DNA of 64,000 nt from an uncultured Roseobacter sp. GTDB lineage: Bacteria > Pseudomonadota > Alphaproteobacteria > Rhodobacterales > Rhodobacteraceae. Positions within the stretch are counted from its first letter, which is position 1. Every line of letters begins with the position of its first letter. The position numbers and the translations under genes were made by a program. Shown in pieces: positions 13,810 to 23,319 of this stretch. The DNA lies in assembly GCF_947495275.1 (NCBI RefSeq), contig NZ_CANLYL010000016.1, positions 1-64,000 of the forward strand. Direction: 5' to 3'. Under the pieces are notes generated by a model. It worked only from the letters and a program-made list of their open reading frames with translations, ran no database searches and was not told where the DNA came from.

Positions 13810-13827
13810 AAGGGGAGCGCGCCCCTT
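13810..13827 (+). other. Small hairpin between bchH and bchL
   Basis: AAGGGG and CCCCTT arms around a six-base loop in the 55-base gap between bchH and bchL. There is no T tract, so it is more likely an mRNA-stability or processing element than a terminator. Confidence 0.4.
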
Positions 13828-13830
13828 TGA

Positions 13831-14741
<911 letters not shown>

Positions 14742-14742
<1 letters not shown>

Positions 14743-15485
14743 TGCGCGACGTCGCCTCCTTCCCGCCACAGGCACCCTTGTCCGAGCCCGCCCAAAAGGC
14801 GCGGCCCGGATATGATGCGACGCGGGACCGGGTGGAGACCTATTTCGACAAGACCGCCACCAGAACATGGGAGCGTCTGACCTCGGACGCGCCGGTGTCC
14901 AAAATCCGCGAAACCGTGCGGCGCGGGCGTGACCGGATGCGCGCCTTGATGCTGAGCCGCTTGCCTGCTGATCTGTCCGGTCACCGGGTGCTGGATGCGG
15001 GTTGCGGCGCCGGGCAGATGACCGTTGAACTGGCAAAACGCGGTGCCGAGGTGCTGGCCATCGACATCTCACCAGCCCTTGTCGACATTGCCGAAAAGCG
15101 CCTACCATCGGAACTGCGCGATCAGGTGACTTTCAACTCCGGCGACATGCTGAGCCCTGCGCTTGGCCGTTTTGATCACGTCATCGCCATGGACAGCCTG
15201 ATCTATTATGACGCCAATGATATCGCGCAGGCGCTGGCCGGACTGGAAGCGCGCACCGGCAACGTGATCGTATTCACGGTGGCCCCGCGCACGCGGCTCC
15301 TGATGGCCATGTGGTATGCGGGCAAGCTATTCCCGCGTTCAGACCGCAGCCCCGTGATGATCCCGCATGCGCCAGGGCCTCTGGCGAAAGCCGCCCGTGC
15401 CAATGGCGTCGTCGGGGAGATCCGCCCCGTCGAGCGCGTGTCCTCGGGCTTCTACATCAGCCACGCGATGGAGGTGCGCAGGTGA
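14742..15485 (+). CDS. bchM: Magnesium-protoporphyrin O-methyltransferase
   Basis: A 247-residue SAM-dependent methyltransferase that methylates the C13 propionate of Mg-protoporphyrin IX, giving the substrate of AcsF. Seen: the SAM-binding motif VLDAGCGAGQMTVELA near residues 85-100 and the following acidic loop VLAIDISPAL. The ATG at 14742 is preferred to the TTG one codon earlier; it overlaps the bchL stop by one base, and the bchM stop overlaps the lhaA GTG by three bases. Confidence 0.95.
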
Positions 15486-16912
15486 GTTCCCGCCTCAAAA
15501 GCCTGTCACTCAAAGCCATGCCCTTTGCGGATGCGGCAAGTGCCGATTTGCCCATGGGGCAATTGCTGCGGCTCTCGCTCTTTCAGGTCTCTGTCGGCAT
15601 GGCCTCGGTGCTGCTGCTGGGCACGCTGAACCGGGTGATGATCGTGGAATTGAGCGTTCCTGCGATGATCGTGGCCTTGATGATCGCACTGCCGGTGCTG
15701 ATCGCCCCCTTCCGTGCCCTGCTTGGCTTCCGGTCCGACACCTATAAATCCGCGATTGGCTGGAAGCGCATTCCGTACCTCTGGTTTGGGTCGCTGTGGC
15801 AATTCGGCGGGCTGGCCATTATGCCCTTCGCGCTGCTGGTGCTGGGCGGCGATGTGGTGCACGACATTCCCTTTGCCGGTGAAGTGCTGGCGGGTCTTGC
15901 GTTCCTGATGACGGGGTTGGGCCTGCACATGACCCAGACCGCCGGGCTGGCACTGGCCTCTGACAGAGCCACCGAAGAAACCCGCCCGCGCGTTGTGGCC
16001 CTGCTCTATGTCATGTTTCTGGTCGGCATGGGCATCTCGGCGTTGATCATGGGCGCGTTGCTGACCGACTTCACCCCGCTGAAACTGATCCGTGTGGTGC
16101 AGGGGGCAGCCGTCGTGGGCGTTGCCCTGACGTTAATTGCCCTTTGGAAACAAGAACATGTACGTCCCATGAGCCGCGCCGAACGCGACACCCCGCGCCC
16201 TGCCTTCGCAGATGCCTGGCAGGATTTCATGGCAGGGGGTCAGGCGGGTCGTTTGCTGGTCTGTGTCTTTGTCGGCACCATGGCCTTCAACATGCAGGAC
16301 GTGCTGCTGGAACCTTACGGCGGTGAGATTCTGGGGCTTTCGGTCTCGGCAACAACGCTGCTGACCGCACTTTGGGCGGCTGGCGCGCTGATCGGTTTTG
16401 CCCTCGCCGGGCGACAGCTTTCCAAAGGATCGAACGCCTACCGCCTCGCAGGTGGCGGCATTGTTGCCGGCATCTGGGCGTTTTCCGTGGTGATTTTCGC
16501 GGCCCCGATGAATTCAAATGTCCTGTTTTTTGCCGGTGCCGGCCTGATCGGCTTTGGCGGCGGCCTATTCGCCGTGGCGACGCTCACGGCCGCGATGAGC
16601 ATGCCCGCAAAAGGAACCGCCGGGCGCGGGCTTGCGCTGGGGGCCTGGGGCGCAGCACAGGCCACGGCGGCGGGTCTTTCCATCGCTCTGGGTGGCGGCC
16701 TGCGGGACTGGATCGACCATGCGGCCACCTCTGGCCATATGGGCGAGGCCCTCAACAGCCCAGCAACCGGATATTCCTTCGTTTACCACACTGAGATTGG
16801 CCTCTTGTTCGCCACGCTCGTAATCCTGGGACCGCTCGTGCGCCAAAGTGGCTCCCTCACACCGACGGAACGCGGCAGGCAGCCATTGGGCCTAGCCGAT
16901 TTCCCCACATGA
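15482..16912 (+). CDS. lhaA: LhaA, LH1 assembly protein (PucC family)
   Basis: A 476-residue MFS-type membrane protein needed in Rhodobacter for LH1 assembly. Seen: about twelve hydrophobic segments and the family stretch GTLNRVMIVELSVPA near residue 42. The frame is open from 15311, but the GTG at 15482 overlaps the bchM stop and gives the length of the Rhodobacter homologue (ORF477). It sits directly before puhA, the conserved order; in Rhodobacter a puhA promoter lies inside this gene. Paralogue of the protein at 2173-3459. Confidence 0.92.
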   Translation: MSSRLKSLSLKAMPFADAASADLPMGQLLRLSLFQVSVGMASVLLLGTLNRVMIVELSVPAMIVALMIALPVLIAPFRALLGFRSDTYKSAIGWKRIPYLWFGSLWQFGGLAIMPFALLVLGGDVVHDIPFAGEVLAGLAFLMTGLGLHMTQTAGLALASDRATEETRPRVVALLYVMFLVGMGISALIMGALLTDFTPLKLIRVVQGAAVVGVALTLIALWKQEHVRPMSRAERDTPRPAFADAWQDFMAGGQAGRLLVCVFVGTMAFNMQDVLLEPYGGEILGLSVSATTLLTALWAAGALIGFALAGRQLSKGSNAYRLAGGGIVAGIWAFSVVIFAAPMNSNVLFFAGAGLIGFGGGLFAVATLTAAMSMPAKGTAGRGLALGAWGAAQATAAGLSIALGGGLRDWIDHAATSGHMGEALNSPATGYSFVYHTEIGLLFATLVILGPLVRQSGSLTPTERGRQPLGLADFPT

Positions 16913-16934
16913 CCCCGTTTCAGGAGGAAACAAC

Positions 16935-17702
16935 ATGACTGGAACATTCTTTGGCGAATTTGATCTGGCGAGCCTGTCGCTGTGGCTCTTCTACGCCTTC
17001 TTTGCGATCCTGATCATCTACATCCAGCGTGAGAACATGCGCGAAGGCTATCCGCTGGAAGACGATGAAGGCAACAAGTCCTCCAATCCCAGCATGTGGC
17101 CGCTGCCCGAAGACAAGACGTTCAAACTGCCCCATGGGCGTGGTGAAGTGACCGTGCCAAGCGGTCAGACGCCCGAGCGGGACGATATCGCGTTGAAGCG
17201 GGTCGGTCCGGGCAACGGTTATCCGCTGGAACCTACGGGCGATCCGATGCTGGACGGCGTTGGCCCGGCCAGTTGGGCCCCGCGCCGCGACGCACCCGAA
17301 CTGGACGGTCATGGGCATCCCAAGATCGTGCCGATGTCCGGTGCCGAAGGTTTCCATGTGGCCGCAGGGCGAGACCCGCGCGGGTTGCCCGTCATGGCTG
17401 GCGACGGCGAGATTGTGGGCAAGATCACCGATATGTGGCTGGATGAGCCTGAACAGCTTGTGCGCTATCTTGAAGTTGAACTGGACAGCAAATGGGGCTC
17501 CGGCACGCGCCTGATGCCCATCACCTTTGCCAAGATCAAATCGGACCGCGTGAACGTTCATGCGCTTTATGGCAAGCATTTCGCGACAATCCCCGCAATC
17601 GCCAGCCCGCGTCAGGTGACGCTGCTCGAAGAGGATAAAATCTCCGGATACTACGGTGGCGGCAAATTGTTCGCCGGAAACCGCGCGGAACCGAAGCTTT
17701 GA
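16935..17702 (+). CDS. puhA: Photosynthetic reaction centre H subunit
   Basis: A 255-residue subunit that caps the cytoplasmic face of the PufL-PufM core and controls electron and proton transfer between the quinones. Seen: a single N-terminal membrane helix (about residues 11-32, LSLWLFYAFFAILIIYIQRE) and a soluble PRC-barrel-like domain with VGKITDMWLDEPEQLVRYLEVEL near residues 160-182. A good Shine-Dalgarno (AGGAGG) precedes the ATG. Length is normal. Confidence 0.96.
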   Translation: MTGTFFGEFDLASLSLWLFYAFFAILIIYIQRENMREGYPLEDDEGNKSSNPSMWPLPEDKTFKLPHGRGEVTVPSGQTPERDDIALKRVGPGNGYPLEPTGDPMLDGVGPASWAPRRDAPELDGHGHPKIVPMSGAEGFHVAAGRDPRGLPVMAGDGEIVGKITDMWLDEPEQLVRYLEVELDSKWGSGTRLMPITFAKIKSDRVNVHALYGKHFATIPAIASPRQVTLLEEDKISGYYGGGKLFAGNRAEPKL

Positions 17703-17718
17703 TCCTGTGAAACCCATT

Positions 17719-17738
17719 CGGGGCGGTCCGTCGCCCCG
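17719..17738 (+). other. Hairpin between puhA and puhB
   Basis: CGGGGCG and CGCCCCG arms with a six-base loop in the 71-base gap. No T tract follows, so it may protect the 3' end of a puhA mRNA, allowing more PuhA than PuhB and PuhC, rather than end transcription. Confidence 0.5.
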
Positions 17739-17773
17739 GACCCGATACTGAAACGCCCAAGGAGATACTCGCC

Positions 17774-18409
17774 ATGTCTCATCACGATGACTTCGAAATC
17801 GAGCCTGTTGAGGGGCTGCCTGCGGAGCCTCCCAAGGGAGAGGAAATCCTCTGGCAGGGACGCCCCGATTGGTGGGCGCTCAGCATCGAAGCGCTCAGTC
17901 TCAAATGGGTCGCGGGGTATTTCATCCTGCTCGCGGTCTGGCGTTTCGTCTCTGTGGTGGATCTGCTGCCGATGGGTCAGGCCATCGGATCGGCTGTGCC
18001 CTTCGTTCTGCTGGGTCTGCTGGTCTGCGGATTGCTGATGCTGGTGGCCTACGTTCAGGCGCGCGCGACGATGTATACCGTCACGGATGCGCGCGTGGTC
18101 ATGCGCATCGGGGCGGCACTGACCATCACGCTCAACCTGCCTTACACACAGGTCAGCAACGCCATGCTGGATCTGCGCAAACGCGGCACCGGCACCATCG
18201 CGCTGGAAACCATGGGGGACACCCGGCTGAGTTACCTTGTCTGCTGGCCGCATGTGCGCCCCTGGCATATCAAGCAAACACAACCCGCCCTGCGCTGCAT
18301 TCCGGAGGCCGAAAAGGTCGCGGCCCTTCTGGCAGAGGCTGCCGAAGCGCGCATTTCCATGCCGCAAATCGTCCGGGTGGCTCCGCAAAACGCCGTGGCG
18401 GCGGAGTGA
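17774..18409 (+). CDS. puhB: Photosynthetic complex assembly protein PuhB
   Basis: A 211-residue membrane protein; the Rhodobacter homologue is a dimeric reaction-centre assembly factor. Seen: an N-terminal acidic stretch, the segment GEEILWQGRPDWWALSIEAL near residue 22 typical of PuhB and related PH-like membrane proteins, two hydrophobic segments and a soluble C-terminal part. Preceded by AAGGAG. Five bases separate it from puhC. Confidence 0.9.
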   Translation: MSHHDDFEIEPVEGLPAEPPKGEEILWQGRPDWWALSIEALSLKWVAGYFILLAVWRFVSVVDLLPMGQAIGSAVPFVLLGLLVCGLLMLVAYVQARATMYTVTDARVVMRIGAALTITLNLPYTQVSNAMLDLRKRGTGTIALETMGDTRLSYLVCWPHVRPWHIKQTQPALRCIPEAEKVAALLAEAAEARISMPQIVRVAPQNAVAAE

Positions 18410-18413
18410 GATC

Positions 18414-18881
18414 GTGACAACACAAACACAGCCCCGCATCCATGCCAAGCCGGACGATCTGGTGCCCCGTATCCTCGTTCGGGTGATGTTTGGGCTGGTG
18501 GCCTGCGTGCTGCTCATTGTCAGCTACGCCACCTTCACCGGGCGGCCGCTGGAAAGCACGCCCCCGGTGGCCGACATCATCGCCGAACGGGCCATCGTGC
18601 TGACAGGTGATGCCTCCGGTGCCGCGCGGGTGCTGGATGTGCACGGTGTCGTCATCGCTGATTTTGCCGCCGACAAGGGCGGATTTGTTGCCGGTGTCGA
18701 GCGGGTGATCGCCCGCGAACGCGCCAAGGTCGGGATCGCTCCCACCGTCCCCGTTTTACTGCAATTGCGCGCAGGCAACCGCCTGTCGCTTTTCGACCCC
18801 GCCACCGGATGGTCAGCCGAGCTTATGGGTTTCGGCGCATCCAACACCCGCACCTTCGCCAGGCTGCTGGACCAACCCTGA
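18414..18881 (+). CDS. puhC: Photosynthetic complex assembly protein PuhC
   Basis: A 155-residue protein with one N-terminal membrane anchor (near residues 22-40) and a periplasmic domain. In Rhodobacter PuhC is needed for efficient assembly of the RC-LH1 core. Start chosen at the GTG 18414, just after the puhB stop and behind the GGAG in the puhB tail; longer starts would overlap puhB heavily. Family assignment rests on position and the conserved segment GFGASNTRTFARLL at the C-terminus. Confidence 0.85.
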   Translation: MTTQTQPRIHAKPDDLVPRILVRVMFGLVACVLLIVSYATFTGRPLESTPPVADIIAERAIVLTGDASGAARVLDVHGVVIADFAADKGGFVAGVERVIARERAKVGIAPTVPVLLQLRAGNRLSLFDPATGWSAELMGFGASNTRTFARLLDQP

Positions 18882-18900
18882 CCCAAGGAGGAAGCCACTC

Positions 18901-19197
18901 ATGGGACTACTGACGAAAGAATTTGAGCGTGCGCCCTGCACCGTTGAAATCAGCCACAAGTTCGAGAGCCTGCACGCGCATGTGCGGTTCAACAACGGCG
19001 CTGTGATCTATCCGGGCGACGAAGTGAAAGTGCATGGCGAGGAGATCATGGCCCCCTTTGGTGAGATTGTCTCCGAAGACCGCGAGGCCACGATCATCCG
19101 CGCCAGCAAGCTCGAACAGCTCTGGACCCGCCTGACGGGCGATTTCGAGGTCATGGAGCTGTGTGAATTTTCCTTCTCAGAGGAGGTCACGCTATGA
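18901..19197 (+). CDS. Small conserved PGC protein between puhC and acsF
   Basis: A 98-residue soluble, acidic protein of unknown function. It follows puhC after 19 bases with a strong AAGGAGG site and overlaps acsF by four bases, so it is made together with the cyclase. Small proteins at this position recur in alphaproteobacterial clusters. It has no cysteine pair or membrane segment that would suggest a redox role; a helper role for the AcsF cyclase is a guess based on coupling. Confidence 0.75.
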   Translation: MGLLTKEFERAPCTVEISHKFESLHAHVRFNNGAVIYPGDEVKVHGEEIMAPFGEIVSEDREATIIRASKLEQLWTRLTGDFEVMELCEFSFSEEVTL

Positions 19198-20309
19198 ACG
19201 CCCCGATCAAACACACCTCCGAGATCACCGACGCCGAAGAGAGCCTGAAGGTTCAGGAGGCGCAATCCGTTCTCGACAGCACATCCGCCACCGAAGTCGC
19301 CATGCAGAACACGCTGCTGACGCCGCGCTTCTATACCACCGATTTCGATGAGATGGACGCGATTGACGTCTCCCCGGTGCGCGAAGATTGGGACAAGCTG
19401 ATAGCCCAGATGGTCTCTGACCCCAACAAGGGCCACTTCAAGAAAAACGAAGACTGGGACCATGTGGATTGGGACGGAATGGAGCCCGGCCTGAAGAAGG
19501 AATTCATCGATTTCCTGATCTCTTCCTGCACCGCCGAGTTTTCGGGCTGCGTGTTGTACAAGGAAATGAAACGCCGCGGCAACAACAAGGACATCACCCA
19601 GCTTTTCCAGTTGATGGCACGGGATGAGGCGCGGCACGCCGGGTTCATCAATGATGCCCTGCGCGAAGCGGGCGTGGCGGTGAACCTCGGGTTTTTGACG
19701 CAGAAGAAGAAATATACCTACTTCAGGCCAAAGTTCATCTATTACGCCACCTATCTTTCCGAGAAGATCGGCTATGCGCGTTACATCACCATCTTCCGGC
19801 ATCTGGAGAAACACCCCGAGCACCGCTTTCACCCGATTTTCAAGTGGTTTCAGGAGTGGTGCAATGATGAATTCAGCCACGGAGAGGCCTTTGCCCTGCT
19901 GATGAAAACCGACCCGAAACTGACCCAGGGCATGAATGTCTACTGGATCAAATTCTTCCTCACGGCGGTTTATTCCACGATGTATGTGCGCGACCACCAG
20001 CGCCCGGCCTTCCACGACGCGCTTGGGGTTGATCCCGACTGGTATGCCCATGAGGTCTTCACCAAGACCTCCAAGCTCAGCGAACAGATCTTCCCGATCA
20101 CGCTCGATATTGACCATCCGCGTTGGCAAAGCGGGTTGGAGAAAATGCAAAAGGCCAATGCCGATCTGGCCAAGGCGGCCGAAGAGGGCCGTTTCTTTGC
20201 CAAGATCGGAGCACAGGTCCGGGCCGTCAGCGCCTTTGTCTCGCTGATCACGATCCCGGCCAAGAAGCATCAGGTGCCTGCTTCCACCAGACTGGAGCCC
20301 GCCTACTAA
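19194..20309 (+). CDS. acsF: Aerobic Mg-protoporphyrin monomethyl ester cyclase
   Basis: A 371-residue diiron enzyme that forms the isocyclic ring E using O2. Seen: two ferritin-like metal-binding motifs, the glutamates in SSCTAEFSGCVLYKEMKRR with ARDEARHAGF, and the later pair in EWCNDEFSHGEAF. No bchE (the anaerobic radical-SAM cyclase) is visible in this window, which fits a strictly aerobic phototroph. Coupled to the upstream small ORF by a four-base overlap and to puhE by one base (TAATG). Confidence 0.95.
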   Translation: MNAPIKHTSEITDAEESLKVQEAQSVLDSTSATEVAMQNTLLTPRFYTTDFDEMDAIDVSPVREDWDKLIAQMVSDPNKGHFKKNEDWDHVDWDGMEPGLKKEFIDFLISSCTAEFSGCVLYKEMKRRGNNKDITQLFQLMARDEARHAGFINDALREAGVAVNLGFLTQKKKYTYFRPKFIYYATYLSEKIGYARYITIFRHLEKHPEHRFHPIFKWFQEWCNDEFSHGEAFALLMKTDPKLTQGMNVYWIKFFLTAVYSTMYVRDHQRPAFHDALGVDPDWYAHEVFTKTSKLSEQIFPITLDIDHPRWQSGLEKMQKANADLAKAAEEGRFFAKIGAQVRAVSAFVSLITIPAKKHQVPASTRLEPAY

Positions 20310-21127
20310 TGAGCTTCTGGACCCCCGCCCTTTTCGCCCTTTTTGTCTGGTGGTTTTCCACCGGGGCGATCCTGTGGGTGGTGAAATCCTCCGACCGGGA
20401 TGGACCCCGCGCCCGCAAACGCGCGGTCCTTCTGGGCCTGCCCTTTCTGGGCGCAGGGGTCTGGGCTTTCTGGGCAACGTTGCACGACACCTCCGCCTTC
20501 GGGGCCTATGTCGGGTTCTTGTCGGCGCTGGCGATCTGGGGCTGGGTCGAGCTTGCGTTTCTGTCGGGCGTCATCACCGGGCCGAACCGAAACCCCTTGC
20601 CGGAAAACGTACCGGAATGGGAGCGGTTCATTCGCGCCTGGGGCACGCTGGCCTATCACGAGATGCTGCTGGTCGCGACGCTGATCGCCATGTTTTTGAT
20701 CGACTGGAACCTGGCTGCCAGCAATAATTTCGCCACATGGACCTTCGCGGTGCTCTTCTTTGCCCGCATTTCCGCCAAGCTGAACCTGTTTCTGGGGGTT
20801 CCCAAGATCAACATTGATTTTCTGCCCTCGACACTGGCGCATTTGCCCAGCCATTTCCGGCACCGCCAGTTGAACTGGCTCTTTCCGGTATCGATCACCG
20901 CACTGACCTTTGCCGCCGCCTGCTGGCTGGAACGGCTCTACGCCACGCAAACACCCGGCACGGCGGCAGGGTTTTCCCTGCTGACCGCCATCACCGTTCT
21001 GGCCCTGCTGGAACACTGGATGATGGTTCTGCCCATCCCGGACGAAAAACTCTGGCGCTGGATGCTTCCGACGCCCAAACCCACCCAAGAATCGACACAC
21101 CACCAAGGGGGACATCATGGACTTTGA
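20309..21127 (+). CDS. puhE: Photosynthetic complex putative assembly protein PuhE
   Basis: A 272-residue integral membrane protein with about seven hydrophobic segments (DUF3623 type). In Rhodobacter PuhE modulates bacteriochlorophyll production and RC assembly. Seen: conserved GPNRNPLP near residue 91 and the segment [20 protein letters not shown] near residues 150-169. Start chosen at the ATG sharing one base with the acsF stop; the open frame reaches upstream to 20123 within acsF. It overlaps hemA by eleven bases. Confidence 0.88.
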   Translation: MSFWTPALFALFVWWFSTGAILWVVKSSDRDGPRARKRAVLLGLPFLGAGVWAFWATLHDTSAFGAYVGFLSALAIWGWVELAFLSGVITGPNRNPLPENVPEWERFIRAWGTLAYHEMLLVATLIAMFLIDWNLAASNNFATWTFAVLFFARISAKLNLFLGVPKINIDFLPSTLAHLPSHFRHRQLNWLFPVSITALTFAAACWLERLYATQTPGTAAGFSLLTAITVLALLEHWMMVLPIPDEKLWRWMLPTPKPTQESTHHQGGHHGL

Positions 21128-22331
21128 TGCACTGTTCCAGGCACAGCTCGACGCGCTGAAGGACGACGGAAACTACCGGATATTTGCGGAACTGGAGCGT
21201 AAGGCAGGGGCCTTTCCTACCGCCAGGTGCCATGACGATGATAGCCCTGATCAGGTGACCGTGTGGTGTTCGAACGATTATCTGGGCATGGGCCAGCACC
21301 CGGCGGTGATCCAGTCCATGAAGGATGCGATCGACAATTGTGGCGCGGGTGCGGGTGGCACGCGCAATATCTCCGGGACCAATCACAATCACAAGCTGCT
21401 GGAGGCGGAACTGGCCGACCTGCACGGCAAGGAGCAGGCGCTGCTCTTTACTTCGGGTTATGTCTCCAACTGGGCCGCGCTGAGCACACTGGGCGCGCGC
21501 ATCCCTGACTGTGTGATCCTCAGCGATGAGCTGAACCACGCCTCGATGATCGAAGGCATCCGCCATTCTCGTGCCAACAAGGTACTGTGGCGACACAATG
21601 ACCCCGAAGATCTGGACCGCAAACTCTCCGCCCTGCCCGCCAATGCCCCTAAGATCGTGGCTTTTGAGAGCGTCTATTCGATGGACGGCGATATTTGCCC
21701 GATGAAAGAGATCGTCGAGGTGGCCGAAAAGCACAACGCCATGACATATCTGGACGAGGTGCACGCGGTGGGGCTCTACGGCCCGCGCGGTGGCGGCATT
21801 TCAGAACGTGAGGGGCTGGCAGACCGCATCACCCTGATCGAAGGCACATTGGGTAAGGCTTACGGTGTCGTAGGCGGCTATATTACGGGCTCTGAGGCCC
21901 TTTGCGACTTTATCCGCTCGTTCGCCTCCGGATTCATCTTTACGACCGCTCTGCCCCCTGCCGTGGCCGCAGCTGCGCAAACGTCAATTCAGCATCTCAA
22001 AATTTCCAGCACGGAACGCAAAATGCAACGCGAACGCGTCGCATACCTGCGCAAGCGGCTGGACATGGAAGGTATCCCACATCTGAAGAACCCCAGCCAC
22101 ATCATCCCTGTGATGATTAAGGATCCGGTCAAATGCCGGATGATCGCGGATTATCTGATGCAGCAGTACGGAATCTATGTCCAACCCATCAACTATCCGA
22201 CAGTACCCAAAGGCACGGAGCGTCTGCGTTTCACCCCTTCCCCGCTGCATAGCACCGAAGATATCGAACATCTTGTGAACGCGCTCAAAGACCTTTGGAA
22301 ACAATGCGCAATTTCCCACGCAGTTGCCTGA
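21117..22331 (+). CDS. hemA: 5-aminolevulinate synthase
   Basis: A 404-residue PLP enzyme that condenses glycine and succinyl-CoA to 5-aminolevulinate, the first step of tetrapyrrole synthesis in Alphaproteobacteria (Shemin pathway). Seen: [14 protein letters not shown] near residue 243 with the PLP lysine, and the glycine-rich stretch [17 protein letters not shown] near residue 76. Preceded by AAGGGGG and overlapping the end of puhE. Placing hemA in the cluster couples precursor supply to pigment synthesis. A second hemA elsewhere in the genome is possible but not visible. Confidence 0.95.
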   Translation: MDFDALFQAQLDALKDDGNYRIFAELERKAGAFPTARCHDDDSPDQVTVWCSNDYLGMGQHPAVIQSMKDAIDNCGAGAGGTRNISGTNHNHKLLEAELADLHGKEQALLFTSGYVSNWAALSTLGARIPDCVILSDELNHASMIEGIRHSRANKVLWRHNDPEDLDRKLSALPANAPKIVAFESVYSMDGDICPMKEIVEVAEKHNAMTYLDEVHAVGLYGPRGGGISEREGLADRITLIEGTLGKAYGVVGGYITGSEALCDFIRSFASGFIFTTALPPAVAAAAQTSIQHLKISSTERKMQRERVAYLRKRLDMEGIPHLKNPSHIIPVMIKDPVKCRMIADYLMQQYGIYVQPINYPTVPKGTERLRFTPSPLHSTEDIEHLVNALKDLWKQCAISHAVA

Positions 22332-22362
22332 TATCGCGGCAATGTGACTGTTGACTCTCGCT

Positions 22363-22403
22363 GTTATCTCCTACGTTGTGTCTCAAGCAACTTAGGAGAT
22401 AAC
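22363..22403 (+). promoter_or_regulatory. Inverted repeat covering the cycA ribosome binding site
   Basis: A perfect 11-base inverted repeat, GTTATCTCCTA (22363-22373) and TAGGAGATAAC (22393-22403), with a 19-base loop. The right arm contains the AGGAGA Shine-Dalgarno of cycA, whose ATG is at 22405, and the left arm is fully complementary to it. Either a translational switch in the mRNA or a DNA dyad for a regulator. A possible -35 (TTGACT) is at 22351. Confidence 0.6.
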
Positions 22404-22404
22404 G

Positions 22405-22830
22405 ATGACACGTACCTTTGCAGCCATCCTTGCACTCAGCTTCGCCGCCCCTGCATTTGCGGACGGACATTCCACCGGAGATGCCGAAGCTGGCGAAAAA
22501 ACATTCAACAAGTGTAAATCCTGCCACATGATCGTTGCAGATGATGGCACGGTTGTTGTCAAAGGCGGGAAAACCGGCCCGAACCTCTATGGGGTGATCG
22601 GACGGACCGCCGGCACTGCGGATTTCAAATACGGCAAAGATATCGTGGCGGCGGGTGAAGCCGGGCTGGTCTGGGACGAAGCGAACCTTGCGGAATATGT
22701 CGCTGACCCACGCGAATTCCTCAAAACCACGCTGGATGATCCAAAGGCAAAGTCGCGGATGTCCTTCAAACTCAAGAAGGGAGGCGAAGATGTTGCCGCC
22801 TACCTTGCTTCGGTCGGCCCGCAAAGCTGA
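22405..22830 (+). CDS. cycA: Cytochrome c2, periplasmic
   Basis: A 141-residue precursor of a class-I cytochrome c that carries electrons from the bc1 complex to the photo-oxidised reaction centre or PufC. Seen: a signal peptide (about residues 1-19, cleaved after FAAPAFA), the haem motif CKSCH near residue 35, and a C-terminal axial methionine in SRMSFKLKKG. It follows hemA after 73 bases, the conserved hemA-cycA order, but has its own leader with an inverted repeat and is followed by a strong terminator. Confidence 0.95.
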   Translation: MTRTFAAILALSFAAPAFADGHSTGDAEAGEKTFNKCKSCHMIVADDGTVVVKGGKTGPNLYGVIGRTAGTADFKYGKDIVAAGEAGLVWDEANLAEYVADPREFLKTTLDDPKAKSRMSFKLKKGGEDVAAYLASVGPQS

Positions 22831-22851
22831 TACATCAGCAATCTGACCAAG

Positions 22852-22885
22852 GCCGCCGCCCCTCGCCCGGGCGGCGGCGTTTTTT
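22852..22885 (+). terminator. Rho-independent terminator after cycA
   Basis: Perfect 9-base arms GCCGCCGCC and GGCGGCGGC with a nine-base loop, followed after G by six Ts. It closes the long bchF-cycA transcript and marks the edge between the photosynthesis operon and the replication module. Confidence 0.9.
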
Positions 22886-22912
22886 GTAGCCTCCCGTCAA
22901 CGGTCGCGCCGT

Positions 22913-23161
22913 CTAGTAACTGATCAACAGCGGCACGCTAAAATCGTTCATCGGGTGATCCGCAGCTCCGGCATTCCGGCTTACCTGCGGCATCGAACAT
23001 GCGCCAACAACGAACACCAACCCCAGAAATGCAGCGGTTGAGACCATGCGCCCCGGAATGGTCCGAGATTTCGGGATTTGCATGCGCGTGGTGCGTTCCG
23101 CACCAGCCAAATCCTCAGCGCCACGTGCAAAAATGAGCTTTCCATCAAAATTATCAGTCAT
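22913..23161 (-). CDS. Small putative lipoprotein, unknown function
   Basis: An 82-codon frame with a good AGGAAAGG site before the ATG. The protein is not recognised. A hydrophobic segment STAAFLGLVFVVGACS near residues 41-56 ends in a lipobox-like VGAC, preceded by basic residues, as in a lipoprotein signal; if so, translation could instead begin at the internal Met27 (23083). The mature tail would be very short (about 27 residues), as in entry-exclusion or lysis-type lipoproteins. It lies between the cycA terminator and the DnaA-like gene, on the same strand as the latter. Existence is moderately supported. Confidence 0.45.
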   Translation of the reverse strand: MTDNFDGKLIFARGAEDLAGAERTTRMQIPKSRTIPGRMVSTAAFLGLVFVVGACSMPQVSRNAGAADHPMNDFSVPLLISY

Positions 23162-23319
23162 CGTTCAAGCCTTTCCTATTTCAAACAAAACCTCAGGCAA
23201 GCACCTGACGTTGAGCTCGAAATTGTAGGGCTGGCGTTTCAATCGGATGTCGCGCCGGGCAGTTCAAAGTTTCGATTGTTTCAAACTGATTTCTCTTCCG
23301 CCACGTTTGATGCCATCGA

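Noticed and set aside
19008-20477. 489-codon minus-strand frame opposite acsF
   Set aside because: Shadow of acsF, which carries clear diiron motifs.
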